The notes under the pieces: generated by a model
What the model was told of the DNA's origin: nothing
What the model saw: only the letters and a program-made list of their open reading frames with translations
Databases searched by the model: none
Origin: Prorocentrum cordatum
Taxonomy: Eukaryota; Sar; Dinophyceae; Prorocentrales; Prorocentraceae
Direction of reading: 5' to 3'
NCBI GenBank assembly: GCA_963575745.1
Contig: CAUYUJ010010380.1
Span: forward strand, 1 to 40,000
Length of the DNA: 40,000 nucleotides
Shown here: one piece after another, positions 1 to 12,602 of the stretch
Layout of the letters: every line of letters begins with the position of its first letter
Position numbering within the stretch: position 1 is the stretch's first letter
Program-made: the position numbers and the translations under genes

Positions 1-2934
1 GGGCATCGCCACAGCAGCGCCGTCGCGCACCCGCAAGCGCAACGCATCGGGCCTTTTTGCCCACCGCGCCCGGCGCCGTCGCGGCGCAGGGCGACCGCGC
101 GGAACCATTGCGCCCCCAGTTCCTCCAGCAGGAACAGGAAAATGGATTCGCAGTGGCCAGCGCACAACAAGGGTTCTAACCAGCGGAGGGCCCGCGCAGC
201 TAGCGTGCGCTGCGGGCGAGCCTACGCCTTGCGCGCGAAAGTGCGCGCTTCGAAGGCTGTGTGCTTAAGGTAATGCCACGACGGTGTCTGCGCGGGAATG
301 CCCTCTCGAGAAGCAACCGAATCGACGTCAAAAGGGTCGAGCTTGCGGATTATCTCCTTTATCGCAGAACGCTTGCACAGTGCCGCGGAAAGGGCTTGTG
401 TCCCAGCGAGAAGCAAACCTGGAATCGCAGGACCCTTCGTCGTTGATTACGTTATGTTTTCGCGGCAAGTGGACGGCCATTCACCAGCAACCCGTATTCC
501 GTTTTACTGATGACGATTTCTCTGAAAGGTCTTGGAGCTCAGGGGCGTGGCCGAAGCGGAACTTGACGCGGCATGCCGCAGTCGCGTTGTCATTCCGGCG
601 CGCATCGCGCAAACCGCGGAGCCAGTTTGTGGTTTGAGAAACAAGTTTTTTGCAAGTGATCGCGTCGGCAATGTCTGCTAGAAGGCTGAAATCCTCTGGC
701 CAGGTGCCGCCCCGCACAATGCCAGAGCTGCATAAGTGATAAGACCGCCCGCGTATTTGGGAGGCATCCGCATATGCGCCCCGGGACGCCCCCAGACGCA
801 GCAAGGGCGCGCCAGTTTGCAAAATCTTCCGCCGCTTCGACAGAGGGTCGGCTGCAGTGTGCAACGGCCGGGCGGGAGAGATTTCCAATGCTTGAATCTA
901 CCGCGGAATATGAACCAAGCATTGGACAGGGGTCTGCCGCGGGACTTCGAGCCCAAAGGACACGCGCGTTCGATGAGTCCAGCGCCGACCAAACGCGGGG
1001 AAAACGACGACGGCCTCGAAGAAAAAAATCGCTGACGTGCGAAGCGAGTCCGGCGGATAAGGCCAGAGCGCGCGCCCAGAGACCTCCGGCGGCGTTTGTC
1101 AGCAAGCTTTCGGAGAACAATGGGGCGCATCAGTCGCATGTTTCCGTTCATTGAGAGGCGCGCCGAATACCCGCCGCACCCGCGTCTGCCCTTGAGGGGG
1201 CTTCCGAAACCAAGCGGCTTGTTGCTGACGGGGGCCTCGGAGATGACGTTTTCCTGCCCTTTGAGAACAAGGCCACGCGCGTTCGAGCAGACTGGCAGGT
1301 TCCGACCGCGGAGGGAAAAACCGTATTTCCCCCAGGTGTTCTAAACGGCTCCATTTGCGCACAGCGAATTCGACGGTGTCAGCAAAGGGCACCGGTTGAG
1401 AACTTCAGAGGATGACTTCCGCATCCGCCTGCGGAGTCTCAGATACTTCGCCTTCAGAATCCATCGTCGCAGATGAACGACGCAGCTGTCCATAGACGCA
1501 CAGCGCTGAGAAACTCAACGCGGATTGGGCGAGAATGCGGTTTGCTTACCAGGCCGACGATGTTGGAGGCGTGCGCGAAAGAGCCGACGGAGGCGGGCAG
1601 GCACGCCGGCGTACTGAATGCGCCTGCAGGTTGCCACACCCTGGCAGGAAAAGAGCCTGAAGATCTGAAGACCCATTGGCAGCGCGGGGACGTGACTCCC
1701 CGACCAACGGGGCACTTGCGACCGCTTGTTGCCTGTGCCAAGTACGGCCTATGAATGGCCCAAGTTGTCAAGACCATTGGGCGGCCTGACAGTCCCCCAC
1801 GTGCTACGAGACTGTTGGCGTTGGGCCAATTCAAATTTCAGAACTTCCGAATGGCTTCGACCACCTCCAATTCAACCAATTGTGGTATCGCGTTGTGAAT
1901 GCACAGCCCTGTGAACCAAAACGGTCTTGGCTGTATACTGCACAGTTGCACGACATCACGTTTGGATCCAGGATGTATCATGAAATGCTCCAGCTCGCAA
2001 CGTGTCTGGAACGCCTGCTTCAATGTGATAGGATCGACTCATCTCCAGCCTTGTTGGGCTCCTTAGAAAATACATGCATGACTCAACACTGAGATTTCGA
2101 ATGGGGTGTGATGACATCCCGCTCAATGTCTACGGCAATGTGGCGAATAGAGCCCACATCTCCCAAACCATATGTGGAGTTTCTCCTGCGAGTTCATGTC
2201 AGACCTAACGAAGTCTCGGTTCGCTCAGGTAGGCCCCCTTTCCAAGAATTTCACGGTTTTCGGCAGCGTGTCTATCAGTTCGCATGCCACATCTCTCCAT
2301 TGTGCAGCGAGAGTTTGCTAGCTGCTAGCTAGCTGAAGGAACCCACTGATGTACATGCGCGCGCACGGGCCGCCCACCTTCTCCGGGACGATGCGGCGCA
2401 ACCCCTCGCGATGAGCCTCGATTCGTTGGGATCGCCAAAGGGGCGTTGAGATGCGGAGGATAGGTAGTCCATGCGGGCCCTCGGAGAGGGATTGCCCGAC
2501 CGGCGCTCCACACTAGGAGCTTTGTCATCGTGGCTATACATTCTCCCCGCTTGAGGCCATGTGATACGTGCCCCCTCTCCTGCCTACATGATGCAGCCGA
2601 TGCGATCGTTCGCCTCTTCCCCCGCCCTTTCCTTCTCCCCCCCGCCCCTCTCATATCTTCTATCCTGTCCCCTCACCGCCCCCCCCCCCTGCCCACCACC
2701 TGCGCCGCAGTACATGCGCCCCGCGTGCAGCGCACAAGTCCAGAGCGTAAGATGGCAAGGAGGGCAAGCTAGGCATAAACACGCGTACGTGCGCTCTTGA
2801 TGTGGTGTATTCATGAGACCGCAGACAGACCAGTCTACACTTTGCAAATCCAGGTGCGGAAGGGGCGGGGAGTCGCTGACGACAAGCTGCGCAGACAATG
2901 CATTCTGGCGGTCTCCTGCTCTGCTTGTTGAGCT
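1..2934. other. GC-rich region without a convincing gene
   Basis: Only short open frames occur on both strands and none shows a recognisable domain. Minus-strand frames at about 222-416 and 1,838-2,023 have protein-like composition but are cut by stops on both sides and cannot be linked into a gene by eye. They could be exons or decayed transposon pieces. A run of C residues with surrounding pyrimidine-rich sequence lies near 2,600-2,700. I see no promoter, tRNA or terminator. Confidence 0.5.
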
Positions 2935-3678
2935 CTACTCGAGAGTAGCCGCTGATTTCGATCGGCGTCTGGCGCAGTATCTCCTCAGTTCGTTTGTCCC
3001 GCTCAGCGCCGCAAGTTCGAGCAGGAGGCGCAACGCTGCCAAGATCCCCATGCAGCCTCCCAGCGTGCCGTCATCGCTGAGGCACATCATTGCCATCGCG
3101 CTTTTTGCAGAGACGATGGAAGGGGAGAGGCCTTGCGCCGCCTCACGCGTGACCAGCCCATCATCTCGTTCGAGGTCTTCAAACGGTCGCTCCGTCTTCC
3201 CACTTGCCCTGCAATGAGCTTCTCTTTTGCAGCATTGCAGGCTCAGAGTCGGCATGTGCAAGCGCCATGGACAAGGTGCGAGCCACCACCAGAGGGGCCG
3301 AAGCACGAGTATCGGCATCGTAAAGCAGAGGACCAGCAGGAAGAGGAGGTGCAGGAGAAGCAGCGGCACAATGAGGTGGGAGAGACTGAGGATGGAGCAG
3401 CGCGGTGGAGGGGATGATGAGTAGGAGAAGGGTGACCAGGAGAATGAGGGAAAATGATCAGATGGGGATGTGTACATAAGTAGGTTGGAGGACGGAGGAG
3501 GAGTCGTTCTTGCAGCGCGATTAGCCAGGTGGTACCTGAGTTCCGAGGCGCGTGCTGAGCTTGAGGTGCCGATGCGTTGTGTGTTTCTTTTTTTCTCTGT
3601 TGGAGAAGGAGAAGCGGAGAGATCAGCAGCAGAGACAGAACCGATGGCAACACTTAACACAACAATGGCCTGCCACAT
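2935..3678 (-). CDS. Hypothetical secreted or membrane protein ORF (247 aa)
   Basis: An uninterrupted minus-strand frame runs from an ATG at 3,678 to a stop at 2,935. The N-terminus (residues 4-18) is a hydrophobic stretch ending in SVSAAD, which looks like a cleavable signal peptide. Residues 19-95 are Ser/Pro-rich and low in complexity. A strongly hydrophobic Leu-rich segment at about 100-127 could span a membrane. Residues 145-247 are more ordinary, with charged and hydrophobic stretches. No family is recognised. Possible splice-like signals inside it (CCAACAG|AG and CAG|GTACC on the minus strand) mean the real exon structure may differ. Part of the openness may be a by-product of pyrimidine-rich DNA, so this may not be a gene. 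Confidence 0.3.
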   Translation of the reverse strand: MWQAIVVLSVAIGSVSAADLSASPSPTEKKRNTQRIGTSSSARASELRYHLANRAARTTPPPSSNLLMYTSPSDHFPSFSWSPFSYSSSPPPRCSILSLSHLIVPLLLLHLLFLLVLCFTMPILVLRPLWWWLAPCPWRLHMPTLSLQCCKREAHCRASGKTERPFEDLERDDGLVTREAAQGLSPSIVSAKSAMAMMCLSDDGTLGGCMGILAALRLLLELAALSGTNELRRYCARRRSKSAATLE

Positions 3679-5159
3679 CTGGTCGCGTGAACTTGTTGTG
3701 CATTCGGACCAGGGGTATCATCACGGCCGCTGCTGCATCAGGTGCCAACGAGCGTATTGGTAGCATCGGGCGTCGAACGTGCAGGCGTGACATTGTCGCT
3801 TCACGGCCGTGAGACTACGGGTGGCTCTAATAAGAGCTCCCGAAATGTATTGTATGGGGTGCGCGTGTGGGTCACTGCGGCGGGGGCGAAGGCGCACTCA
3901 GGCTAAAGCACTCGTACATGGATGGATGGCTCTATCATGTGCTGGCTATCTTGTTCAAGCCACTCTGGCTCAAACCATGCCCCCTGGTCTCCCTCGGCCC
4001 CGGATCCAGCCTCCGATAAGGGGCTGGCTCCAAAAAAAAGGCCTTCTGCAGGCGAGGAAAGGTGTGCTGGCCCCTCATCCTTCGGCCTCCAGATGCCTCC
4101 TGGATGCTTCCAGACGCTTGGCCTACGAAGACCTCTGGGGACTTAAGGAGGCTTCCAGAGACCGTCAGGGGACTTTCAGAGACAACGCCTCCTCCTCGAG
4201 TTCCTCATCCCCCTGCTCTTCCTAAGTGCGCCCCCTCTTACAGCCACTGTCTTACTCCAGCTTCACATTCACAGGTCCATGTTGCAGGCGATGAGGGTTC
4301 TCGATGTCGTCTAGGAGCCTTGGCCAACGTAGAAGCGTTGTTGAGGCTCTCAAGTCGGGCCTTGAACATCCACCAGACGCTAGCCCCTCGGAGTCACTCA
4401 GGACTCCTTGCCGGGCTTGCGGGGCTGATCTCCGCGGCGCACGCGTAGGCCGCCGCCCGCGTGTGCGGAAGGGAGACGAGGGTCCGATATGTCCGTTCAG
4501 GCGCTGGTAGCACACTCTTGCGAGCGAGGAAGGCGCAGTGGCGGCAGAGTGCAGTTGAGCCAGAGCTCGCGGCAACGAAACAACACGGATAATGGCCGAT
4601 GTCGGGGATGATGAGAGTGTAGACGGTGGGTCTTCATCGGCGTTCCGATTGCTTCGCGACGACGCGATGCAGGGCTCGGGAAATCGCGGACTGCGAATTG
4701 GCGCGGGCTCTCGAAACTATTGTTTTTACGTCTGGATTTTGCGGTATCCCGTTTTGAATATCGGATCTGATTTTTATTATCTTTCGGGGGCGATCCCAGG
4801 GCCCCGCGATCCCGCACACCAGCGTTGACTGCGTTGGGAGATCCCTCAGAAATGGATGACCGATGTGCGTGTGGGCGCAGTGCCCTGCTCGGGCCCCGCA
4901 GCGCACGTCGAAATTGATTGCTGGATCGGCGCATGCATGAAGGATTGGAGGGGGCCTTTCCCTCCGTCCTTTCTTGCTCTTCCTCCTCCCGGGCGCGGGC
5001 GTGCTCCCCAGCGCGGCGCGCGCGATTCCAGTGTTCGTTTGGTTTCGTTTTGTTTCCTCCTTCCCATCCTCCTTGGTCTTCGACATCGGACCTCATGTTC
5101 GAAGCGCGTTCTCGCCAGAACCTCGAGAGGCGCCCGGCCACGGCGGCGAGGGCCCTGCG
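3679..5159. other. No gene seen
   Basis: Mixed-composition sequence with only short overlapping frames on both strands. The minus-strand frame at 4,497-5,141 is open, but its product is arginine-, serine- and charge-rich low-complexity sequence without motifs. I found no RNA gene or mobile element. Confidence 0.45.
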
Positions 5160-5890
5160 GGAGGACGCGAGCCGCGTCAGAATTTCCTTCCCCCCCCGTC
5201 CCCATCTGGTCTCCTCGTCATCGCTCTCTCTCTTCCCCTTCCCTGCGCTTCGTCTCCTCCTCTCGGTTCGTCCCCCCCCTTCGCCGTTGCCGTCGCCGTC
5301 GTTCCAGCATGGTTTGTCACTGCTGTGTCACAGCAGTGCCACCCAGTAGCGTGCTACAGGCGGTAGGTTTGCAACGTGCACGGCTTCTCATTATTTGTCT
5401 CTTCCTGTCTCTTTCTCTCTCTCTCTCTCTCAGTTTCGTCATTTCTTTTTTTATGTATGTGTGTTTTTGGTTTCTTTTTTGTTTCTCTCTCTCTCTCTCA
5501 TTTTCCCAATCAATATACCCATATGTATGTGTATGTGTAAGTCTATAACCATATATAGGTCGTATATGTATATGTTTGTGCGATAGTTCTCTCCTTTTCT
5601 ATATGTTTCTCTCTTTTGCATCTTTTCACCCCCCGCATTGGGTTCTCGTTTTGTTTCGTTTTGAACAGAGCACTGTGGTGTCCGTCCTCTCCTCCTCTTC
5701 CTCTTCGCCTCCTGCTTCCGCTTCATGCATCCTGCTCCGTCCTCGTTTCCTCCTCTTCGCCTCCGATTTCCCCTCGTCAAGCCTCCTCCTCCTGTTCCTC
5801 CTCCTCCCCCTCCTCATCATCACCCTCATCATCAGCATCCTCCTGCTCTTGCTCCTCCTCCTTTCTCGCCTCCTCCGCGAGTTAGCCACG
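5160..5890 (+). repeat. Pyrimidine-rich tract with CT microsatellites
   Basis: The plus strand is dominated by C and T for about 700 bases. It includes (CT)n runs near 5,411-5,432 and 5,483-5,500, a TATG/TGTA-rich patch near 5,520-5,580, and long TCC/CTC-type runs from about 5,690 to 5,880. Long open frames here (Ser/Pro/Phe/Leu-rich on plus, Arg/Glu/Lys-rich on minus) are composition artefacts. Such tracts can form triplex DNA. No gene is supported. Confidence 0.75.
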
Positions 5891-7734
5891 TCGGCAATGC
5901 CAGGAGCGAGGCAGCGGCCGCGCCGCTCAAGGCCGCGCCTTGGCCGACCCGATCCGAAGCCAGCGTGGGCCTCCACCCCACTCCGCCCGCGTTCCGCTGG
6001 GAGGCAACGCGGGGCCCCCCATGCTGCTGGTGGTGCAGGCCACCCGATGGGTCGACTGGAGCCCGCTCAGCCTCGCGGGCCGCGGCCGCAAACTGGGGAT
6101 ATCACCTTGGCTTATTCTGCAGAGCCGGATTTTTCTTGCCCCCGCGCCTTTTGTCGTTGAGTCGGCCGCAGCATCGCCGCGGCAAATGGGAGAACATGTT
6201 AAATAGGGACTCGTGCTTGAAAGAAATATATGCGGCCCCATGAAAGCCCGCGCGGCCCGACGTAGAACAAGCAGCGCCAGCTCCGATAAACTCTCGCAAG
6301 GCAGGCCACGTCGTGCACGTGTTCGACCTACGCGACCCAGTCCAGCGCAACGAAGCCCAGGTCAATGCAGCCCCGCGCGTTGCAACAAGCTAGTTTTAGA
6401 TCGCAGCCCATCGAAGCCCAGTCCAGTTCGGTTTTGCGTTGTCATCGAGCGGCGCGCCAGTCCTGCGAAGCCTTAGCCGGCCCGACCTAGCACAGCTTGG
6501 CCCGATACCTTATCAGAGGGAAGTTCGACCCATTCTTGCTTCAAGCGGCCGCGGTCGAATCACGGCGGACGTAGTCTCACCGTTGAGGACCTTGCGCTGC
6601 GTGAGGTCTGGCGTGTTTTGAGTGTAGAATGGTGTTCGCTCCCGTGCCATTTGTGCTTTTTGTGGCTTGCTGGTGCTCTGGTTTGCCAAGAGGTGTCTTT
6701 CGATCATAAGAAGTTGTCTGGGCGTGCTTCAGCCATTATGTTGCCCCTCCTCTTTCTTCCCTTCCCCGGGCCCCCGTGCGTTGAAGTTCGATTCGCGTGG
6801 TTATGCGGCTTCGTGCAGATGTGCCAGAAGACGCCCTGGGGCGGTGAAAAAATGCGCGTTCGCTTGCGCGTCCTCACCCTCGACTTCCTCGACTCTCCTT
6901 GTATTTCCGTCGGCGCGGCTCAGGTGTCGCTTCGTTATCAGAGGAGACTAAACTCCCTGCGTCGGCCCGCCTTTCTGCCCACTGCAGGCCGATGGGGTCC
7001 GAGAGGAATTCGATCGGCACGGCCCGCCGGCGGGGGGGTTCGGCGCCCGCTGCGACGCGCGCGCGATTGCCAGACCAGCGGGGACCACCGCGCACCTCTC
7101 GCGTGACATAGCGAGTCCGTCGCCGCGGTTTCTGCGCCCGCCCGCCCCGCGCTGATGCGCTACAACAGTTGAAATGCTACGCCAGCACGCGCGCGTAAAA
7201 CGCGGCGGCGGCGCGTTGGCGGCGTCTTTTTACTCATGAGGGCAAAGATTCTAGCGCCGATGGCGCAATGGCGCCGCTGGCGCCACATGTTCTATTGGGT
7301 CGTTTCGACACGTCTTTATGACCTAGTGAGGGCGCGACGCGCATTGCCAATCAATGGGCGCGCAAGATGTCATGCCACGCGCGAACTTTGGAGGAGCATT
7401 GGGGGGCACGACGTTCTTTTTTGCGTTGTTGTCTTTCGGTGCCGGGGGCATCCTAAGTTCATTCATTTCTTGGGCGGCGGGGGTTGGGTGGGGCGCGCGG
7501 CGGGCTGGCAAGCGATTGGCGGGGCTGCGGGGGCTAGAGCCAGGCGCGCCTGGTGCCTGAACCCGGGCGCGGAATTCCACATAACCTGAGCCATGCTGCC
7601 TGGGGTGATGCCCGTGCTGCCTTTATTCTCGTCGCCATCGTTTTCTTCCACGTCCTGCTTTTCCTCCTGCGTTTTTTGCCGACGCCGCTTCTTTTCCTTG
7701 TGCTTCTCTCGTCGCTCGATCGCATTCGCGTCCG
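5891..7734. other. No gene seen
   Basis: GC-rich sequence with short frames only. A loosely repetitive patch rich in GCCCAG/CGAAGCCCAG words lies around 6,330-6,500. A minus-strand frame crossing 7,534-8,370 covers the neighbouring satellite and is Arg/Pro-rich, so it is not accepted as a gene. Confidence 0.45.
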
Positions 7735-7880
7735 GATTCCTGGCCAGATTGCCTGGCCGAATTTCTCGGTCGGGTTTTTGGCCGGATTCCTGGCCAGATT
7801 CCATGCCGGATTTTCTGGCCGGGTTCTTGCGTCGCACAGCGGCCGGATTCTTGGCCAGATTTCTTGGCCGATTCGTTTGG
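7735..7880 (+). repeat. Degenerate minisatellite of GGCCGGATT / TGGCCAGATT words
   Basis: The words CCGGATTC, CTGGCCAGATT and TGGCCG recur every 20-30 bases, for example near 7,735, 7,780, 7,803 and 7,850. The units are diverged, and related ATTCGGC words continue to about 8,010. No coding function is inferred. Confidence 0.6.
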
Positions 7881-10800
7881 CGGTTTTGCCTGGGACTCCA
7901 TTGAAAGAAAATTTGGCGCAACAGTTCGGCGCGCAATTCGGCCCCCGCGCGCCCAATGTTCCAAGAGAAAAATTCGGCGCGACGCCCTTGGAGGGGGTGC
8001 CCTGGCCGAAAAAAATTGGCCGCCAGCGTGGCGGGCGGTTGCGCGGCCCCCGATGGGCCGATCGAAATTCGACCGTCACTCCCCGCGGGCCCAGAAAATC
8101 CGCTCGGTCAAATCGCTCAGGGATCAAGAAGCAAGTGGCAGTCTGTTCGGCAGACGAGTGGTCGCGCGCGCGCGTGGCAGTCATTTGAAGCAGCATGAGA
8201 ATCGCATTGCCACTGACATGTCGGGGCCAGCGGCCCATGGGATGTGGCGCGGAGGTCAAGGGCGCGGCTAGGTCAGGCGCGCCAATGTTTGATCGAACGC
8301 AGGAGGCGAGATTCCGCTGCCAGGGGCGGCCCGCGCGAAATTGGCAGTCATCCTGCGTCGGCATTTTCAATAGAGTGCCGCTGAGTGCGGTTGGGTTTGA
8401 CAGGGGAGGGAGGGCGACGGGTAATGAAGGTGGACAATATCAAAATCTAGAAAAATGCCAGTGGAGCTGTGCGCATCATGGCGACGTGGAGGGCCCACGA
8501 GACAGATGACGACGTCGATGTTCGGTTCGATCGACTGATCGGTGGTCATGTTGTCACCGCACTTTGGCCCCGAGTCCCAGGCGAACTGATCGCCTTGCGA
8601 GGTCTGTGCGCCTATGATCATGGGGGTTCTCGGCGTTTCTCGGGGCGCCGCTTCTTGAAAGAGCTTTTCGGGAACAGAAGCGGTGAGCCTTTTCAGCGCT
8701 CACGAGTCGTCGTTCTCGGCCTGCGTTCGCGCGTGCGCTGTCGAGGGCGCAGCCTGGGATATTAGCGTATCTACGCCCGACCAGTCATGAACTCTTCTTC
8801 CCCGTCCTCCTTCTTAACGCCCCTCTGTTATGGCTTCTTCTTGCTCTTGCGAAGTAGGTGCTCGGTGGCTTTCGCCCTCCCACCCCCCCGTGGTTCTGAT
8901 GAGTTGAGCATGACATGTGGGTCATTTGCGCGGACGTCGCACCTTTGCCCGCAGTAGCAGCTGGGGCATCCCAAAGTAGATTTTCGCGACGCGCTGGGGC
9001 CGCGTAGTTCGCGTGCGGGGATGGGCGCCAAGTCGCGGACGCTCGCCCATGCGACGATTATGCGCGGTGTTTTCGGCGGCCTTAGCTCATGCAGCAAACT
9101 TTCGCACGCGCGCGCGCAGTCGTTGAGATGCCCCTGCGCTGCCAGGGGCAACGCCCGATGATCGCGAGGGAGGTCGCACGTGCGGCCTTGCTTTTGCGCG
9201 CTTGTTTTGTTCCTGGCGCGGGCCCGTTGGGTCGAATTTTGGCACATGCAGGGTTCGTCGATCTTTTCCGTTCATGGTTGTTCGGTTTCTTGCATGTTGC
9301 GTTTGTTTTCAGCGGCGCGCGCTTGCCTGGAATTGATTCATGAGTTCCTCGATGCGCCGACGGCCGTTTGAATTTCGCGCGTTGTCTCTTTGCGAGATAT
9401 ACGTGGCGCAGTGCGGAGACCGCAGCACAGGCGACGCTGGTCACGCACGAAAGCCCTTCGCATTCGACGCGTCCCAAAAACATTCAATTTCTCAGAAAGC
9501 ATGTATAAACATTCGTCATTTGTTTCTGCACCTCGCTTCCTTGGCGAGGGGGTAGCCTGCGAGTTCGGCCGCGCGGGCCTTGGGATTTCGGTGGGCACGC
9601 AGCGCCGCGCGAACACCCCGCGCGCGGTAGAGGACCTCCCGCACTTCCGCGCCATTCATCTCGGCTGGCAGAAAACAGCCACTTAGCAGCACAATGTGCG
9701 GCGTGAGCTTCTGCTTGAACCAAAACAGCTGTGCGAACAAAGCAGGTAACCAGGAGATGGACGCCACTTGTATCACTCAGGGGGCGAGCTGGAGCAGTTC
9801 GGCTCAAAAGAGCGGCATGACGCTGATGGCGTTGCAAAGCCAGCCCGCATAGTAACGGTGCGTTCTCTCTTCCAAGGTTGCCTTTTGCATCCATCCCCTT
9901 CGGCCCATCCTTGGCCGCTTTCGCCGGCCGCCCCCCGCTCGCCTTCCGTTCTCGCATTCGGGGTCCGACGCTCTCGGGATCCACGTGCATGGTGCCCTTC
10001 ATGGTCTGCGCGGTCCCTGCGCCGTCGTTAGTGTCCGCGCCATCGCACAGGACAACGACCCCGCCTTTGTGGACACACACTACTCCGATGGCCCGGGCTA
10101 CTAGGGCGTTGGAAAGAATGGCCCGCAACGCGCCTCGTGGATCGACCACCTCTTCATCCCGTGAGCACTGCTGCTGTGCACTGCAACATTCGGCCAGGCG
10201 TGCCGGTCGACATGGCGGCTGCAGGCGCTGTGCCCAGGAACGGATGGAGCTATACGCGAAACAGGATTACCCTCAGCCCGATAAAGAACCAAGGTGTGAT
10301 GACGTGAATGCGGCTGAAGTGCTGGAGAAGGAGACACGGGCCAACCCTTTTCTCGCGAGAACGTCGAGAACGCATTCGGGGTACATTTGGATTTGGGTCT
10401 GTCCGGGGGTCAGAGAACAGGGTCGTCTGTAGGAATGGCCCCAGAAGGAGCAGGGACAGCGATTAAATCGGAAATATGTTTTCGTTTTGGTGTGAAGGTT
10501 TTTGGGGTCAATTTGTTGTTTTGAATTTTGTTTGGGTTAAGCTGTGGTTCCAGATTCGTAGCTGTTGGTGCGCACGTGAAAGTGCCGTTTGTTTTTCACT
10601 ACTGCATGTATGTCGGTTTTCGGGGTGGGTTGTCCGATGGGTTAGGCGCGGTTGCCGGTTTCGACCAGTGCCCCAGGGCGTCGGTGCTCGGCCTTGGTTT
10701 TGCAGCTGTGTCTTGCGATGCAAGTTGGTTTTCGGCCTCGGTATTAGTATTCGGCCTCGGTCTTCCGATGCCGTCCGTCTGCGACGCCGGCCCACATGGT

Positions 10801-11334
10801 AGAACAACGAAGATCGACTTCAGATTTGCGGCGGGGGGGCGGTCTTGATTTCCTGAGTTCTGCGCGCACCATTCGCTCGCCGACAGCGCGGTTCCCCTTG
10901 GGTCCCGCGACGCGTGGCCCGTTCTATGGCCCGCGGCGCCAACGGCCTCACTGCCGCGGAGCACGCGAACACGCGCTTGTCTGCGCGAGTTTTGCTTCGC
11001 ACCGCGCAGCGCGAAGCACGCGAACGCACGAGCGCGCATTTTCACAGCGAGGCTTCGATGTCACGCGCTGTTTGCGCGGGGGCTCGCGTTGCACAGCCAA
11101 GGGAAGGGGGCAAGTCTTCTAAAGAGAGCACCGCGTGCGCGTCGCCGAGTGCGTTTCGCATTGTGCCCAGCTGCCAGAAGTAAGTCTCTCCACCGCGCCA
11201 GTCCAGCTCTTTGGGCGGCGACTGTTCGAGCGATGATAACGACGATGGTGGCGACGAGGGCGGCGATGATAATGCGAAGAAGACGCTAGGCTGTCACATG
11301 CGCGCGTTCCAAATCACTTTCTTGAAGAGCCCTC
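7881..11334. other. No convincing gene; one short perfect inverted repeat
   Basis: About 3.4 kb with only short frames and no recognisable domain. At 9,130-9,149 there is a perfect 7-bp inverted repeat (GCCCCTG / CAGGGGC) around a 6-nt loop. At 9,408-9,426 a TGCGG-AGA-CCGCA stem resembles the retrotransposon hairpin family but has a 3-nt loop. A GT-rich stretch lies at 10,476-10,800. No RNA gene was identified. Confidence 0.45.
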
Positions 11335-11945
11335 ATGGAGCTCAGTTGGGCCGTATCAGGGCAGTCATGGGTTCCTGTGGGGCCATCTTGCGGGCCCCTT
11401 GCGGCTTTCCTGGGTTGCTGTGGGCTCCACATGAGCCGTCTTGGGTCTCTCTTGCGGCCTTCGTCGGGGCGCCGCGGGGGCGCCTGGGTCCGTCGGGGGT
11501 CGAGAGGCCCTCCCGGGCCGTCTTGGATCCCTTTGGCTGTCTTCGTAGGCTGTCTTGGGGCTCTCTTGGGGCCGTCCTGTGCCGCATTCTGGAGGTTTCT
11601 CGGCTCATTGTCGCGGCGTCTTGGGCCGTCTCAGGGCAACGTTGGAGGCTTCGTTGGCCGTCTCAGGCTGATTGAAGCCGCGAGCGATGATGTACTCAAA
11701 TCAATGAAGCGCCGTATCAAAATCAGCGAGTGTCGTCCATAGGGTCTTTCGAGGTCCTTTTGGAGCCCTCCTGAGCCGCCCTGGGACGCATTGGGGGCTT
11801 CTCTGAACCATCTTGGTTTCGTGCTGGGCCTCCGTGGTGCCGCGTTGATTTGTCTCGGAGCCATCTTTGTCCGTCCAAGAAAGAACCTGAGGCCATCTTG
11901 GCGGCCTCTTGCCACCCGGGGCCGTCTTGGGAGATTCGGGCAGAA
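11335..11945 (+). repeat. Diverged minisatellite with GCCGTCTTGG / GGGGCTCTCTT words
   Basis: Words such as GCCGTCTTGG, GCCATCTTG, TGGGCCGTCT and GGGCTTCTC recur at irregular spacing of roughly 15-30 bases, with a short unrelated break near 11,680-11,740. Open frames on both strands here follow from the repeat, so no gene is called. Confidence 0.5.
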
Positions 11946-12334
11946 GTCAGCGCGGTCGCCCGGGAACCCTCGGGAGAAGGGGCGGCGCGCGGGAAAGCGC
12001 GCAGTGGGGCGGGCGAGCCCCCTCAGCGAATGGAGAAACCCTGCCAGCCAGCACTTTGCATTCGCGCGCTCCACTGTCGCGGCGGCGCGGCGCCGCCTGG
12101 CGCGCGCGAGCGCGATTGAGGCGGCCTCTGCGCCGCCGCGCGCGCGATGGCTGGAAGGGCGCTCGCGTTGGATTTCCCGCGCGCGCGACGGCCGGGCACC
12201 TCCGCGCGCGGAAAACGCAGCGCGAGCGGTCTTCACTCGGACATGCCTATGAGGCCGCTGGTGTCTCCCAGCGCGTCGTGGCCGAGTCTCGCCCTCCACT
12301 TGCCTTCGCGGCTCCGTGCGAGGGGGCGGTTGCG
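11946..12334. other. GC-rich spacer, no gene seen
   Basis: Rich in GCGC and CGCGCG words. Long plus-strand frames cross it into the following satellite but encode Arg/Ala-rich low-complexity sequence. Confidence 0.4.
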
Positions 12335-12602
12335 CGGTCAACCTGGGGCGGTCAACGGGCCTATGGGCGGTCGATCCAGGTCGGTCCGCGCGCGGTTGGG
12401 CGGGCAGCTCGGGCGGTCAATTCGGGCGTCCAACGCGCGGCCGGGCGGTCAACGCGCGGCTGGGCGGTCAACTTGGGCGGTCAACTCGGTCGGTCACGCC
12501 GCAGCGGGGCGGTCAACGCGCGGGTGGGCGGTCAACCCGGGCGGTCAACTCGGTTGGTCAACGCGCGGCAGGGCGGTCAACGCGCGGTTGGGCGGTCAAT
12601 CC
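12335..12602 (+). repeat. GGGCGGTCAAC minisatellite
   Basis: The word GGGCGGTCAAC or a close variant recurs about every 12-30 bases, alternating with CGCGCGGTTGG/CTGG words. It grades directly into the following 13-bp array, with which it shares the TCAAC core, so the two probably have a common origin. Confidence 0.8.

Noticed and set aside
3960-3980. CTCTGGCTCAAACC as a relic of the dinoflagellate spliced leader (ends TTTTGGCTCAAG)
   Set aside because: Only about eight matching bases and no longer leader remnant; likely chance.
9130-9149. GCCCCTG-n6-CAGGGGC inverted repeat as a terminator or RNA element
   Set aside because: No T tract, no neighbouring gene and only one copy.
9408-9426. TGCGG-AGA-CCGCA stem as another member of the hairpin family
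   Set aside because: The loop has 3 bases and the left flank has an extra base; a single GC-rich stem outside the element is expected by chance.
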